Assembly (NCBI RefSeq): GCF_029016485.1
Contig: NZ_CP092106.1
Span: 2,418,001-2,482,000, forward strand
Direction of reading: 5' to 3'
Source of the DNA: Vibrio sp. JC009
GTDB lineage: Bacteria > Pseudomonadota > Gammaproteobacteria > Enterobacterales > Vibrionaceae
Length of the DNA stretch: 64,000 bases
Part shown: in pieces, positions 55,446 to 64,000 of the stretch
How positions within the stretch are numbered: position 1 is the stretch's first letter
Layout of the letters: each line of letters starts with the position of its first letter
The notes under the pieces: model-generated
Seen by the model: the letters and a program-made list of their open reading frames with translations, nothing else
Databases searched by the model: none
What the model was told of the DNA's origin: nothing
Translations under genes and position numbers: made by a program

Positions 55446-56174
55446 CTAGGACTGGTCACTGTTAACCCTGTAATTCAGCCCAACAGGTGACAATCTCCGC
55501 TTTAGTCTCCAGTGTGGCTTTATCGGTTTTAACGGATAGGTTCGCTTTCTTGCCACGATAAAATAGAGAGTTCCGAAGTTTCCGGACCAGTCTCCCAGGC
55601 TGTTCTCCAGCCAGGTCCAGAACGGGTGTTTCATGGGGAAGACCGCATACTTATCACAGTGAATCACTTCATAGTTAAGCAATCCCAGCCAGTCTCTTGT
55701 GCGGGTCGGGGTAAACATCCGGCCACTCCAGGGAAGGTTGTTTTTCCTCCAGGGCATCATACTGGCTAATCCGGTAAAGCTGAGCGGGTTAAAACCGGTA
55801 AGCACCAGATAACCGTCGTCCACCATTACCCGGTCAACTTCACGTAACAGACGGTGGGGATCATTGCAGTATTCAAGCTGATGGGCCAGCAATACCACAT
55901 CAATGCTTTTTTCTAAAAAAGGCAAATCGTAGGGATCGGCGACCACGTTCCGGAGCGGATTCATAGTATCAAGGTGAACTTGGTGTTGAATATTGCACAT
56001 ACTACTGGCAAGCTCACAACTTAAACCACCAAGTTTAAGCATATGATAGCCAAACAACTTCGGGCACCACTCGTCAATACGGGTCTGGATTGATTCAGAA
56101 ATCCATGCACCGTTTTTCATCTGCTGCCATGAATGAGGCTGTTTAATTTTACGTGATGTACGCGCTGGCTTCAT
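55446..56174 (-). CDS. SAM-dependent methyltransferase (YafS-like)
   Basis: A 242-residue class I methyltransferase-like protein. The acidic/loop motif DPYDLPFLEKSIDVVLLAHQLEYCNDPHRLLREVDRV is clear, followed by GYLVLTGFNP. The substrate is unknown. It is divergent from gloB and near rnhA/dnaQ, as E. coli yafS is. Confidence 0.88.
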   Translation of the reverse strand: MKPARTSRKIKQPHSWQQMKNGAWISESIQTRIDEWCPKLFGYHMLKLGGLSCELASSMCNIQHQVHLDTMNPLRNVVADPYDLPFLEKSIDVVLLAHQLEYCNDPHRLLREVDRVMVDDGYLVLTGFNPLSFTGLASMMPWRKNNLPWSGRMFTPTRTRDWLGLLNYEVIHCDKYAVFPMKHPFWTWLENSLGDWSGNFGTLYFIVARKRTYPLKPIKPHWRLKRRLSPVGLNYRVNSDQS

Positions 56175-56209
56175 CAGTACCCCAATATTAGTTGCCGGAG
56201 AGAAACTAT

Positions 56210-56968
56210 ATGTTGACTATCAAAAGCATACCTGCATTTAACGACAATTACATCTGGCTGATTCAAAATAACAGCAATGGGTGTGCGGTTGTTGATCCGG
56301 GTGATGCGACTCCTGTCATCAATTATCTGCAAGAGAACGGACTTGAGCTGGAAGCAATTCTGATCACCCATCACCATAATGACCATACCGGCGGCATTTC
56401 CGCCCTGTCCAGGCACTACCCGAATGTCATCGTTGCCGGACCAAAAGAGTCCATAACGCCGGGTGTAACACTTGAACTATCCGAAGGCGATCAAATCTCA
56501 CTGTTTGATACCACTTTCCAGATTATGGAACTGCCCGGCCACACCAATGACCATATTGGTTACTTTGGCGATGAAAAGCTGTTTTGCGGCGATGTGCTCT
56601 TTTCCGCAGGCTGTGGACGCATCTTTGAAGGCAGCGCCGAACAGATGTATCACTCACTGATGAAACTGGCTAACCTGCCGGACGAAACCCAGGTGTATTG
56701 CGCCCACGAATACACAGCTTCAAATATCATTTTTGCCCTGGCTGTGGAGCCGGACAATCAGGATTTGCTGGCCTACAGAGATAAGACCCAGCAGCTTCGT
56801 TCACAGGGCCAGTCAACACTGCCAAGTACCCTGGAGCAGGAAAAACGGATCAATCCATTTCTCCGCCTTAATGAGGAAAGTGTCATCTGTTCGGTGTCAA
56901 ATCGGACAACAGGTACCACCCCTTGTGAGATCTTCACAGCATTACGGCAGTGGAAAAACGAATTTTAA
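56210..56968 (+). CDS. gloB: hydroxyacylglutathione hydrolase (glyoxalase II)
   Basis: A 252-residue binuclear metallo-beta-lactamase-fold enzyme that releases D-lactate from S-lactoylglutathione. It has [10 protein letters not shown], the metal ligands in [11 protein letters not shown] and [14 protein letters not shown], and [10 protein letters not shown] 56210 with GGAGAG upstream is chosen over 56192. Confidence 0.96.
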   Translation: MLTIKSIPAFNDNYIWLIQNNSNGCAVVDPGDATPVINYLQENGLELEAILITHHHNDHTGGISALSRHYPNVIVAGPKESITPGVTLELSEGDQISLFDTTFQIMELPGHTNDHIGYFGDEKLFCGDVLFSAGCGRIFEGSAEQMYHSLMKLANLPDETQVYCAHEYTASNIIFALAVEPDNQDLLAYRDKTQQLRSQGQSTLPSTLEQEKRINPFLRLNEESVICSVSNRTTGTTPCEIFTALRQWKNEF

Positions 56969-57041
56969 CTGTTAGTTACTTGTCTCTCAGTAGTACGGCA
57001 AGTATTATCATCAGCTATTTTCTAGCAAAGGTGAGATATTA

Positions 57042-58658
57042 ATGAGAACGGTGTTTAGTTGGGTTCTGTTGTTATTTCTGGTTGGTTGCCAGACGACTCA
57101 ACAAAATGACTCTGCCGCGCAGGATACCAATGCGTCAACAGATGAGGCTACTCTGGCTGAAAGCCAGCCAGAATCATCTGATGCAACGGATCAGCCATCC
57201 GAAACTGCGCAGTCTAATCAGGTTACAACCAAACCGGAAGATGTGACTCAGGAAGAGCCAAAGCAAACACCATGGAATCAGGAAGACGTTTGGCAACGCA
57301 TTGCAATGCAGCTGAAGATGCCTATTCCGGATCAGAAAAAAGTTGAATATTACCGTAACTGGTATATTACTCACCCTAAGCATCTGGAAGCGGTATCCCG
57401 GAGGGCGACGCCTTTTCTTTATCTAATTGTTGAAGAGATAGAAAAGCGCCAGCTTCCTCTGGAGCTTGCGCTTCTTCCGATAGTAGAAAGCTCCTTTGAT
57501 CCCTTTGCCTACTCCCACGGCAGCGCAGCCGGTCTTTGGCAGTTTGTACCGGGCACAGGAAAGATGTATGGCCTGAAGCAGGGCTACTGGTACGACGGAA
57601 GACGCGATGTTGTTGCAGCGACAGATGCCGCCCTTAAATACCTTGAAAGCCTGAATCAGCGCTTTGACGGCAACTGGAATCATGCAATTGCAGCCTACAA
57701 CAGTGGCGGCGGCCGCGTTTCAAGAGCGATCAAGAAAAACAAGAAGGCCGGTAAAGCGATTGATTTCTTCTCGCTTGATCTGCCAAAAGAGACCAGCGGC
57801 TATGTGCCAAAACTGCTGGCTCTGGCTGACATTGTCGCAAACCAGGAAAAGTACGACATAAAAATCCCGGCAATTGCAAACAAACCGGTTCTGAAAATGG
57901 TTGATCCGGGAGAGCAGCTGGATATCGCTCTGGCAGCGCAGTATGCTGGGATGAAAGTCGGCGATCTGCAAAAACTAAATCCGGCCTACAACCAGTGGGC
58001 AACACCACCTGAAGGTCCGCACCGCTTCCTGCTGCCAATTGAGAACGTGGGTAACTTTACTGAACTGGCAGAGAAAAACCGTGGTAAAGGCATTAAAGTG
58101 GTTCGCTACAAGGTGAAATCCGGTGATGTTATCAGTCTGATTGCCCGCAAGCACAACACCACAACCGAGACGATAAAAACCGTAAACAACCTGAGCGGCA
58201 ATATGATCCGTGTCGGTCAGTATCTGATGATACCTACCTCCAGCCAGAAGGGAGCCGCCTACACCTTAAGCGCTCAAAACCGCCTGAAGAAAACTCAGTC
58301 CGTGGCGCGTGGCAAATACAAGGTAACTCACACGGTTGCTAAGGGTGACAGTTTCTGGACTATCGCCCGTAAACACAAGGTATCTCACACCTCGCTGGCT
58401 AAATGGAACGGCATGGGTCCAAGGGACACCCTGCGCATCGGCCAGAAACTGGTTATCTGGAAGAACAGCAGCGATGGTGCCATTATCCGTACTGTTCACT
58501 ATAAAGTTCGCTCCGGTGACACCATCAGCGCCATTGCCAGCAGATTCAGAGTTAAGTCCGCTGATATCCTGAAATGGAACAATCTGAATAAGAATAAGTA
58601 CATCAAGCCTGGTCAGAAAATTAAGCTTTACGTTGATGTCACTAAGGTGAGCGTATGA
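57042..58658 (+). CDS. mltD: membrane-bound lytic murein transglycosylase D
   Basis: A 538-residue outer-membrane lipoprotein. The lipobox LVGC places the lipidated Cys at residue 16. A Ser/Thr/Gln/Glu-rich linker follows, then the SLT domain with catalytic Glu149 in PIVESSFDP, AAGLWQFVPGTG and AAYNSGGGRV, and three LysM repeats (about 350-390, 425-470, 490-530). Three LysM units help it bind peptidoglycan. The next gene overlaps its stop (ATGA). Confidence 0.95.
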   Translation: MRTVFSWVLLLFLVGCQTTQQNDSAAQDTNASTDEATLAESQPESSDATDQPSETAQSNQVTTKPEDVTQEEPKQTPWNQEDVWQRIAMQLKMPIPDQKKVEYYRNWYITHPKHLEAVSRRATPFLYLIVEEIEKRQLPLELALLPIVESSFDPFAYSHGSAAGLWQFVPGTGKMYGLKQGYWYDGRRDVVAATDAALKYLESLNQRFDGNWNHAIAAYNSGGGRVSRAIKKNKKAGKAIDFFSLDLPKETSGYVPKLLALADIVANQEKYDIKIPAIANKPVLKMVDPGEQLDIALAAQYAGMKVGDLQKLNPAYNQWATPPEGPHRFLLPIENVGNFTELAEKNRGKGIKVVRYKVKSGDVISLIARKHNTTTETIKTVNNLSGNMIRVGQYLMIPTSSQKGAAYTLSAQNRLKKTQSVARGKYKVTHTVAKGDSFWTIARKHKVSHTSLAKWNGMGPRDTLRIGQKLVIWKNSSDGAIIRTVHYKVRSGDTISAIASRFRVKSADILKWNNLNKNKYIKPGQKIKLYVDVTKVSV

Positions 58659-59347
58659 TTGTAGAACCGTCCCGTAATCCATTAGTTCTGCTTCTGGATA
58701 TTTTTCGCTCGCCAACTTCCTGCTTTGCTGCGCTTTATCAGCGCGGCATGTGGGGCTGGTTTCTGTTTATTATCCTTTTGCTGAGCCCGTTTGTCTTTTG
58801 GGGCTCTTACTTTGATATCGTTGATTTCAACTGGCTGAAGTCCAATTTGATTCCCCAGTTGACGGCTGTTGCCCCTGATCAGATAGCCTTGCTGGATAAA
58901 AATACCCTGATGGCCAGCGAAATCATGGGTGATATCTTTAACCGCATTGTGGGTATCGCGCTGCTTGCATTCTGGTTTCTTGTGGCCACTAAACCAAGCC
59001 AGTATCAGTTCGGTTACTGGAAATGGTGCGCTGCCAGCTGTGTTGTTATGTTTCCGGCAATACTGGGCGATTTCGCCAGCTATGTTTCAGTACTGATTAA
59101 GCACGGCCAGGTGATGTACTATGCAGCGGACTTAAACAGCCTGAATGGCCTGTTAAAGCTGCCTCTGACCAGCGAATGGTCTGCTTTTGCCAGCTCATTA
59201 CCTCTGCTTCTGCCCTGGTATATTGTTCTTAGCTACTCAGCCATCGGGGCCTGGACTGAATTTAATAAAACTCAGGCGCTTAAGATTGCGATTCTGCCTT
59301 GGGTCGGTTTCTATCTGGTCTGGGCTTTGCAGATACTGCTATTCTAA
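58655..59347 (+). CDS. Yip1-domain membrane protein
   Basis: A 230-residue protein with five predicted membrane helices and the Yip1 family pattern (DIFRSPTSCFAALYQRGMWGWFLFI at the start). The function is unknown. Its start overlaps the mltD stop by 4 nt, so it is translationally coupled. Its last 9 nt overlap the convergent YafD-like gene. Confidence 0.78.
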   Translation: MIVEPSRNPLVLLLDIFRSPTSCFAALYQRGMWGWFLFIILLLSPFVFWGSYFDIVDFNWLKSNLIPQLTAVAPDQIALLDKNTLMASEIMGDIFNRIVGIALLAFWFLVATKPSQYQFGYWKWCAASCVVMFPAILGDFASYVSVLIKHGQVMYYAADLNSLNGLLKLPLTSEWSAFASSLPLLLPWYIVLSYSAIGAWTEFNKTQALKIAILPWVGFYLVWALQILLF

Positions 59348-60184
59348 AAGCTCAAAACCAGCCAGCAACGGGTTATGATCAGAAGCGTCCGATTCGGGCG
59401 CTTTTGCGTTTATAAGCTTCAGGTTTTTGTAGTAAATATGATCCAGAGGAAGGCCTGTGACAAATTGCTTTCGGTTGTCCGGGTCAAATGGGACAGCGGC
59501 AAGTCCTAAGCTATCCGCAACACGGCTAAGCTCTTTCATCCGGCTTTCACTCCAGCTATTAAAATCACCTGCCAGAAGAAGCGGTCCCCTATGATTATCA
59601 ACCACTCTCTGCAACTGCTTAAGCTGCTTCTCGTAGTCTTCGGTGCCAAGGGTGAAATTGATGGCGTGAACATTAATAGCCGCCAATTGCTGCCCATTGC
59701 TTAGCGGATAGCGTGTATAAAGTGCAGACTTAGGCAGTCTCAGCCAGGGCTCAATGCTGGTATAAGCACAAGCTTTAGCCGGAAAAGAGTGAGACAGGCT
59801 GATCACCCCGGCACTGGTATCAAAGGCATCAAAGGCTTTTACCATCTGGCTGTCGAGATTCTCCGAAACCATCCAGCTCTTAAAGCTGTCCGTCAGGCTG
59901 GCCTCCTGCAACAGCATCAGCTGTGCATCAGCGGAAAAGCGGCTCAGGCTCTTCTGCCAGCTGGCACGGTTTTGTTTGTAGATATTCCAGACCAGCAGGT
60001 TAATTTTGCCGTCTTTATCGAGTATTTGAGCGTCAGGGTTTTGGTAGCAGTGAGTGGACTCCTGCCAGTTTTGCTCTGTAGCAGAGACAAGTGTGGGTTG
60101 CCCGGGGATATCAAAAACTAGTTGATAGACTAGATAAGGAGAAGAAAATAACAGCAGAGTTGCTACAGTGAGTTTCTTTTTCAT
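59339..60184 (-). CDS. endonuclease/exonuclease/phosphatase-family protein (YafD-like)
   Basis: A 281-residue protein with an N-terminal signal/anchor (KKKLTVATLLLFSSPYLVYQLVF) and the EEP fold: NLLVWNIYKQN, MLLQEASL, NVHAINF, LLAGDFNSWS and DASDHNPLLAGF with the metal and catalytic residues. The frame continues upstream through the MITE at 60202-60383 to 60400, but that stretch is repeat sequence, so ATG 60184 is the start. E. coli yafD is in the same neighbourhood. Confidence 0.85.
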   Translation of the reverse strand: MKKKLTVATLLLFSSPYLVYQLVFDIPGQPTLVSATEQNWQESTHCYQNPDAQILDKDGKINLLVWNIYKQNRASWQKSLSRFSADAQLMLLQEASLTDSFKSWMVSENLDSQMVKAFDAFDTSAGVISLSHSFPAKACAYTSIEPWLRLPKSALYTRYPLSNGQQLAAINVHAINFTLGTEDYEKQLKQLQRVVDNHRGPLLLAGDFNSWSESRMKELSRVADSLGLAAVPFDPDNRKQFVTGLPLDHIYYKNLKLINAKAPESDASDHNPLLAGFELLE

Positions 60185-60201
60185 ACAGGCACCACCGTAC
60201 G

Positions 60202-60383
60202 GTTCTCCCCCTTGAACGAAAAAGTAAAGAGATCGATGGAGTAAACAGAAGGGGGAGTTAGAGGGGGTTGAACACGCATTAGTATAATCGGTAACTGATA
60301 CTTCAATTAAGCAACCCCACCCAACCTCCCCTTGGAAGTAACTTTTTCGAAAACCCAACCTTTCCAGGCTAAGGGGAGGAGCT
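60202..60383 (-). repeat. MITE-like repeat, copy 2 (inverted relative to copy 1)
   Basis: About 182 bp reading, on the minus strand, from CTCCTCCCCTTAG through CCAAGGGGAGGTTGGG and AACCCCCTCTAACTCCCCCTT to AAGGGGGAGAACC. Its ends match copy 1 at 55216-55404. It lies just upstream of the YafD-like gene. Confidence 0.8.
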
Positions 60384-60418
60384 GTTCTTTGCCCCTCCAA
60401 CCATAGGCAGGCTACTAA

Positions 60419-60766
<348 letters not shown>

Positions 60767-60842
60767 TTAAATTGTAACTTTGGCATTATTATTACTGATA
60801 ACAGCAAAATAGCCAATGGATAAGCCACAGTTAACTAATAAT

Positions 60843-61154
60843 TCATTTCAGGCTGGAGTAGTAAGCAGCCAGGTTCTCAATATCCTGATCACTAAGAATA
60901 GCGGCTTGCGGCTGCATTAATGCTGATTGTCCGCCACTTCTCTGTTTTGATTTGTAAGCTTTCAGCGCATTGACCAGGTATTTCTCATTCTGACCTTTCA
61001 GGCTCGGGTAGCCGTCAATGGATGATACACCGTTTGAACCGTGGCAAGCCCCGCAAATCATAGACTTAGATTTCCCGGCAGCAGGATCACCGGCAAGGGC
61101 TGATCCGCTGAAAACAGTCACTCCGATAAGAGCTCCCAGTGCTAATGCTTTCAT
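60843..61154 (-). CDS. periplasmic class I cytochrome c (c5/c553-like)
   Basis: A 103-residue protein with a signal peptide ([18 protein letters not shown]) and one haem motif, C34-GA-CH38. A Met in [10 protein letters not shown] is the likely sixth ligand. It is a small soluble electron carrier; the partner is unknown. It lies downstream of tilS by 23 nt. Confidence 0.92.
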   Translation of the reverse strand: MKALALGALIGVTVFSGSALAGDPAAGKSKSMICGACHGSNGVSSIDGYPSLKGQNEKYLVNALKAYKSKQRSGGQSALMQPQAAILSDQDIENLAAYYSSLK

Positions 61155-61177
61155 AACTTCCTTCCTTTTATCGTGAT

Positions 61178-62491
61178 TTATAGTGTTTTATCCCATACTA
61201 AATCACAATCACGCCCACTGAAAGCCTGATCAACAAATAACCCCGGCACTGCCACAACTCTGTTATCCAGCATCAGAATCGGTGTACGCCTCCTCAGCCA
61301 GCTGGGCACGCCATATTCCTGGAACAGCTTCTTCATGTTTCGGCTGTGATTGCGCTCCAGAGGATGAGCGGTCAGGCCTTCCGGATTAAAGCTGACCCGC
61401 AATGCTTCTTCGCAACTAAAAGCTCTGAGTGAACCGTGCAAGCACCCTGGTTTTAACTGCAATGAGCCCAGCCCGTCAGGCAGCAGAACCTTTTCTCCCG
61501 CTTTAACCGGAGCACTCCAGTTACTGATATCCTGATACTTCCCGGTAACAAACAGCTCGCCGCGAAAGCGCCTGATTTCACCGGATGTCAGTACCAGCTT
61601 TGGATTGGCATCTTCTCTGGCATTTGCCACTTCATCCCAAATCATGGAAAGCTGTTTTTGTGACGGCATAAGGCAGCCACGCCCGGATAACCAGAGCCTG
61701 ATTAACTGATTGCGGGCTAATGCACTCTGTCTCGCCAGCTTCTCTACAGAGAGTCCCCCTAAGTCAGATACCATCTCCACAAGCCTGTCAGATAAAAGCT
61801 CATTGAGCAGCATTTCCTGTTCAGCACAGATTCTGGCACTTCTGCTGACCGACTCTTCAAAGTGAGGCCAGCGGGATTTCAGAGCCGGAACCACTTCCTG
61901 CCTGAGGAAGTTGCGATCAAATTTGGTATTCTGATTGCTTTCGTCCTCCACCCAGCTTAGAGCGTTAGACTCAGCATAGTCACAAATGGCCTGCTGGCTT
62001 ACCGTCAACAGCGGCCTGATAATCTGACCTTCAGAAAAAGTCATCCTTTCCGGCATAGAAGATAAGCCTTTAGGCCCGCTTCCCCGCTTAAGAGCCAGCA
62101 GGAAGGTCTCCGTCTGGTCACTCAGATGCTGGCCTGTTATCAGGGTGTCATCCGCTTCAACAAAACGGGAAAGCACTTCATAGCGCTTATCACGCGCTTC
62201 CTGCTCAATACTGGTCTGGGCATCAATTTCCAGTTTAACCCGCTCCACAACCAGATTTATCCCGCACTCATGGCAGCACTGGTGACAAAACTCTGCCCAC
62301 TCGTCTGCATTTTCACTCAAACCATGGTGAATATGTACCGCTGTATATCTGTTTTCCGGATGGCGGGACTTATATTCAGATAAAAGATGCAGCAGAACCA
62401 CAGAGTCAATACCACCGCTGAGCGCAAGAACAAGGGTCCCGCCCTTCGGGTGATACTTATCAAGAATGGAAGAAAAGCCTGGTAGCAACAA
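61178..62491 (-). CDS. tilS: tRNA(Ile)-lysidine synthetase
   Basis: A 437-residue ATP-dependent enzyme that modifies C34 of the CAU-anticodon tRNA-Ile. The PP-loop is SGGIDS at residues 25-30, followed by the VHIHHGL and [21 protein letters not shown] segments and the two C-terminal tRNA-binding domains. Its position downstream of accA is conserved, although a terminator intervenes. Confidence 0.95.
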   Translation of the reverse strand: MLLPGFSSILDKYHPKGGTLVLALSGGIDSVVLLHLLSEYKSRHPENRYTAVHIHHGLSENADEWAEFCHQCCHECGINLVVERVKLEIDAQTSIEQEARDKRYEVLSRFVEADDTLITGQHLSDQTETFLLALKRGSGPKGLSSMPERMTFSEGQIIRPLLTVSQQAICDYAESNALSWVEDESNQNTKFDRNFLRQEVVPALKSRWPHFEESVSRSARICAEQEMLLNELLSDRLVEMVSDLGGLSVEKLARQSALARNQLIRLWLSGRGCLMPSQKQLSMIWDEVANAREDANPKLVLTSGEIRRFRGELFVTGKYQDISNWSAPVKAGEKVLLPDGLGSLQLKPGCLHGSLRAFSCEEALRVSFNPEGLTAHPLERNHSRNMKKLFQEYGVPSWLRRRTPILMLDNRVVAVPGLFVDQAFSGRDCDLVWDKTL

Positions 62492-62507
62492 AATAACCTC
62501 AATAAAA

Positions 62508-62533
62508 AAGCGAGCCCTGATATGACTCGCTTT
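62508..62533 (-). terminator. accA terminator
   Basis: AAAGCGAG / CTCGCTTT stem with an 11-nt loop. The minus-strand side continues into a T run, before tilS. Confidence 0.8.
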
Positions 62534-62555
62534 ATTCTATCTGTTTAAGCTGCGA

Positions 62556-63515
62556 TTAACAGTAGCCGTAGTTCATCAGCCTACGGTAACGGCGCTCAAG
62601 AATGATATCTGTATCGAACTGATCCAGATCTTCCAGTTGCTGCACAAGAATGTTTTTCAGGTTTACCGCCATTTTCACCGGATCGCGGTGAGCACCACCA
62701 AGAGGCTCTTCAATAATCTCATCGATCAGACCAAGCTCTTTCAGTCTTGGCGCGGTCAGGCCCATTGCTTCCGCAGCCTGTGGGGCTTTGTCTGAGTCAC
62801 GCCAAAGAATAGAGGCACAACCTTCAGGAGAAATAACAGAGTACGTAGAGTACTGAAGCATGTTCACATAATCACCAACACCAATTGCCAGTGCGCCACC
62901 AGAACCGCCTTCACCCACAACATTGACAATCACCGGCACCTTAAGACCTGCCATCACTTTCAGGTTCTTAGCAATCGCTTCGGACTGTCCGCGCTCTTCT
63001 GCGCCCACACCAGGGTAAGCACCCGCAGTGTCAATAAAAGTAATCACCGGCATTTTAAAACGCTCTGCCATTTCCATCAGACGAAGGGCCTTACGGTACC
63101 CTTCCGGCTTTGGCATACCAAAGTTACGTATTACTTTTTCTTTAGTCTCACGACCCTTCTGATGGCCGATAACCATGACAGGACGGCCGTACAGACGAGC
63201 CATACCGCCAACAATCGCTTTATCATCAGCGTATGCGCGGTCACCCGCCAGTTCATCAAATTCTGTAAAAATATTATCAATATAATCCAGCGTGTACGGA
63301 CGCTGCGGGTGACGGGCCAGCTGAGCAACCTGCCATGCACCTAAGTCACCAAAGATTTTTTTCTTGAGTTCCAGACTCTTCTCTTCTAATTGCTGAATCT
63401 CTTTATCCAGATCAACGGAAGCATCACCACCATGACGTGAAACATCTCTCAGTGCTTCAATCTTTGCTTCCAGCTCTGCGATAGGCTTTTCAAATTCTAG
63501 AAAGTTTAAGCTCAT
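62556..63515 (-). CDS. accA: acetyl-CoA carboxylase carboxyltransferase alpha subunit
   Basis: A 319-residue subunit that transfers the carboxyl group from biotin to acetyl-CoA in fatty-acid synthesis. It has [40 protein letters not shown] and [11 protein letters not shown]. It lies directly downstream of dnaE, the conserved order. Confidence 0.97.
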   Translation of the reverse strand: MSLNFLEFEKPIAELEAKIEALRDVSRHGGDASVDLDKEIQQLEEKSLELKKKIFGDLGAWQVAQLARHPQRPYTLDYIDNIFTEFDELAGDRAYADDKAIVGGMARLYGRPVMVIGHQKGRETKEKVIRNFGMPKPEGYRKALRLMEMAERFKMPVITFIDTAGAYPGVGAEERGQSEAIAKNLKVMAGLKVPVIVNVVGEGGSGGALAIGVGDYVNMLQYSTYSVISPEGCASILWRDSDKAPQAAEAMGLTAPRLKELGLIDEIIEEPLGGAHRDPVKMAVNLKNILVQQLEDLDQFDTDIILERRYRRLMNYGYC

Positions 63516-63561
63516 CTATGAGTCCTTAGTTATACAGTCGCTACATCTGAGCAACTGGATT

Positions 63562-64000
63562 TTAGTTAAATTCGAGTTCTACCTGATTTTTGCCAAGTAA
63601 CTGTTTTAAATCATCCAGCAGTGCATCATCCGGGGTTACGCGCCATTCTGTTCCCAAAACAATTTTAGCACGCGCATCCTGACGCTGATAATACACATTT
63701 ACCGGTACAGTTCCCGCTCTGTACGGCTCCAGTGCCTTACTGAAGCGCTCAAAAAACTGTTCGTCTATCTGTGACTGCTCTACGGATACCGACAAACTGC
63801 GCACGTATTTTTCACGGGCTTCGCTGATATCCAGAACTTCGCGGGCGGACATTTTAAGCCCACCATTGAAGTCATCAAAGCTGACCTGTCCGGAAACGAG
63901 CAAAATTTTGTCTTTTTCCAGCAATTCAGCGTAGCGATCCAGCACATCGGAGAACATCATCACCTCCATACGGCCGGATCTGTCATCCAGTGTCATGATA
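63562..64000 (-). CDS. dnaE: DNA polymerase III alpha subunit, C-terminal part
   Basis: The last ~145 codons of DnaE; the gene continues beyond the right edge. [21 protein letters not shown] is the OB-fold domain, and the C-terminal segment binds tau. The order dnaE-accA fits. The polymerase core is not in the window. Confidence 0.93.
   Translation of the reverse strand, partial: IMTLDDRSGRMEVMMFSDVLDRYAELLEKDKILLVSGQVSFDDFNGGLKMSAREVLDISEAREKYVRSLSVSVEQSQIDEQFFERFSKALEPYRAGTVPVNVYYQRQDARAKIVLGTEWRVTPDDALLDDLKQLLGKNQVELEFN

Noticed and set aside
60185-60400. N-terminal extension of the YafD-like protein
   Set aside because: The extension is translation of the MITE-like repeat; the signal peptide begins at ATG 60184.

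Overview
The window looks like a chromosomal segment of a marine gamma-proteobacterium, most likely Vibrionaceae. Core gene order supports this: arsC-like/dapE/VanY/DUF2897, bamC-dapA/gcvR-bcp, perM/bepA/arsC, DUF2066/uraA, upp/purMN, gmhA-yafJ, dnaQ/rnhA, yafS/gloB/mltD, and dnaE-accA-tilS are arranged as in Vibrio and Escherichia relatives. The first 11 kb is visibly more AT-rich than the rest and is accessory.

Region 1 (1-11127) is most of an anaerobic choline-degrading bacterial microcompartment (BMC) locus. It holds the 5' part of a short-form (type I-like) choline trimethylamine-lyase gene cutC, running off the left edge. With it are two CoA-acylating aldehyde dehydrogenase paralogues (one with an intact catalytic Cys, one with Pro there), four shell proteins (EutS/PduU-like, PduT-like Fe-S trimer, a tandem-domain trimer, a PduA-like hexamer), a PduS-like flavin/Fe-S protein, a DMT-family membrane transporter with a coupled 88-residue partner, and a MerR-family activator. 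Three MerR-type promoters, each with a 19-nt spacer and nearly the same operator, sit in front of the three transcription units that encode enzymes and shell, so one regulator probably switches on the whole compartment. Between pduS and the tandem shell gene lies a decayed second copy of the cutC start. CutD, the vertex protein, phosphotransacylase and alcohol dehydrogenase are not in the window; they may lie beyond the left edge.

Region 2 (11223-13820) is a junction: a complete 1.7-kb insertion sequence (16-bp perfect terminal repeats, 6-bp target duplication), a tRNA-Arg(CCU) gene and a small AP2-like gene. A tRNA next to an AT-rich metabolic locus suggests an island boundary, although no integrase is seen.

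Region 3 (13822-32331) is mostly housekeeping: gltX, a CueR-type promoter with copA, a TraB/GumN protein, dapE, bamC-dapA, gcvR-bcp. It also carries a LacI/SnoaL-like/MFS cluster of unknown substrate and a Na+/solute symporter-serine dehydratase operon. Region 4 (32374-45254) has a very large hybrid histidine kinase with an HD-GYP response regulator, perM, bepA, arsC, a DUF2066 gene, a PurR-box uraA, and an IS110-family element flanked by copies of a dispersed palindromic repeat. Region 5 (45452-64000) is housekeeping again (upp, purMN, gmhA, dnaQ, rnhA, gloB, mltD, glnB, tilS, accA, dnaE end), with two copies of an ~185-bp MITE-like repeat.

Main points for follow-up: the self-contained MerR regulon of the BMC, the Cys-less aldehyde dehydrogenase placed directly before cutC, the cutC 5' scar, the structured non-coding flank of the IS110 element, and two families of palindromic repeats. 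All functional calls come from reading motifs and recalled family sequences; no database search was run.
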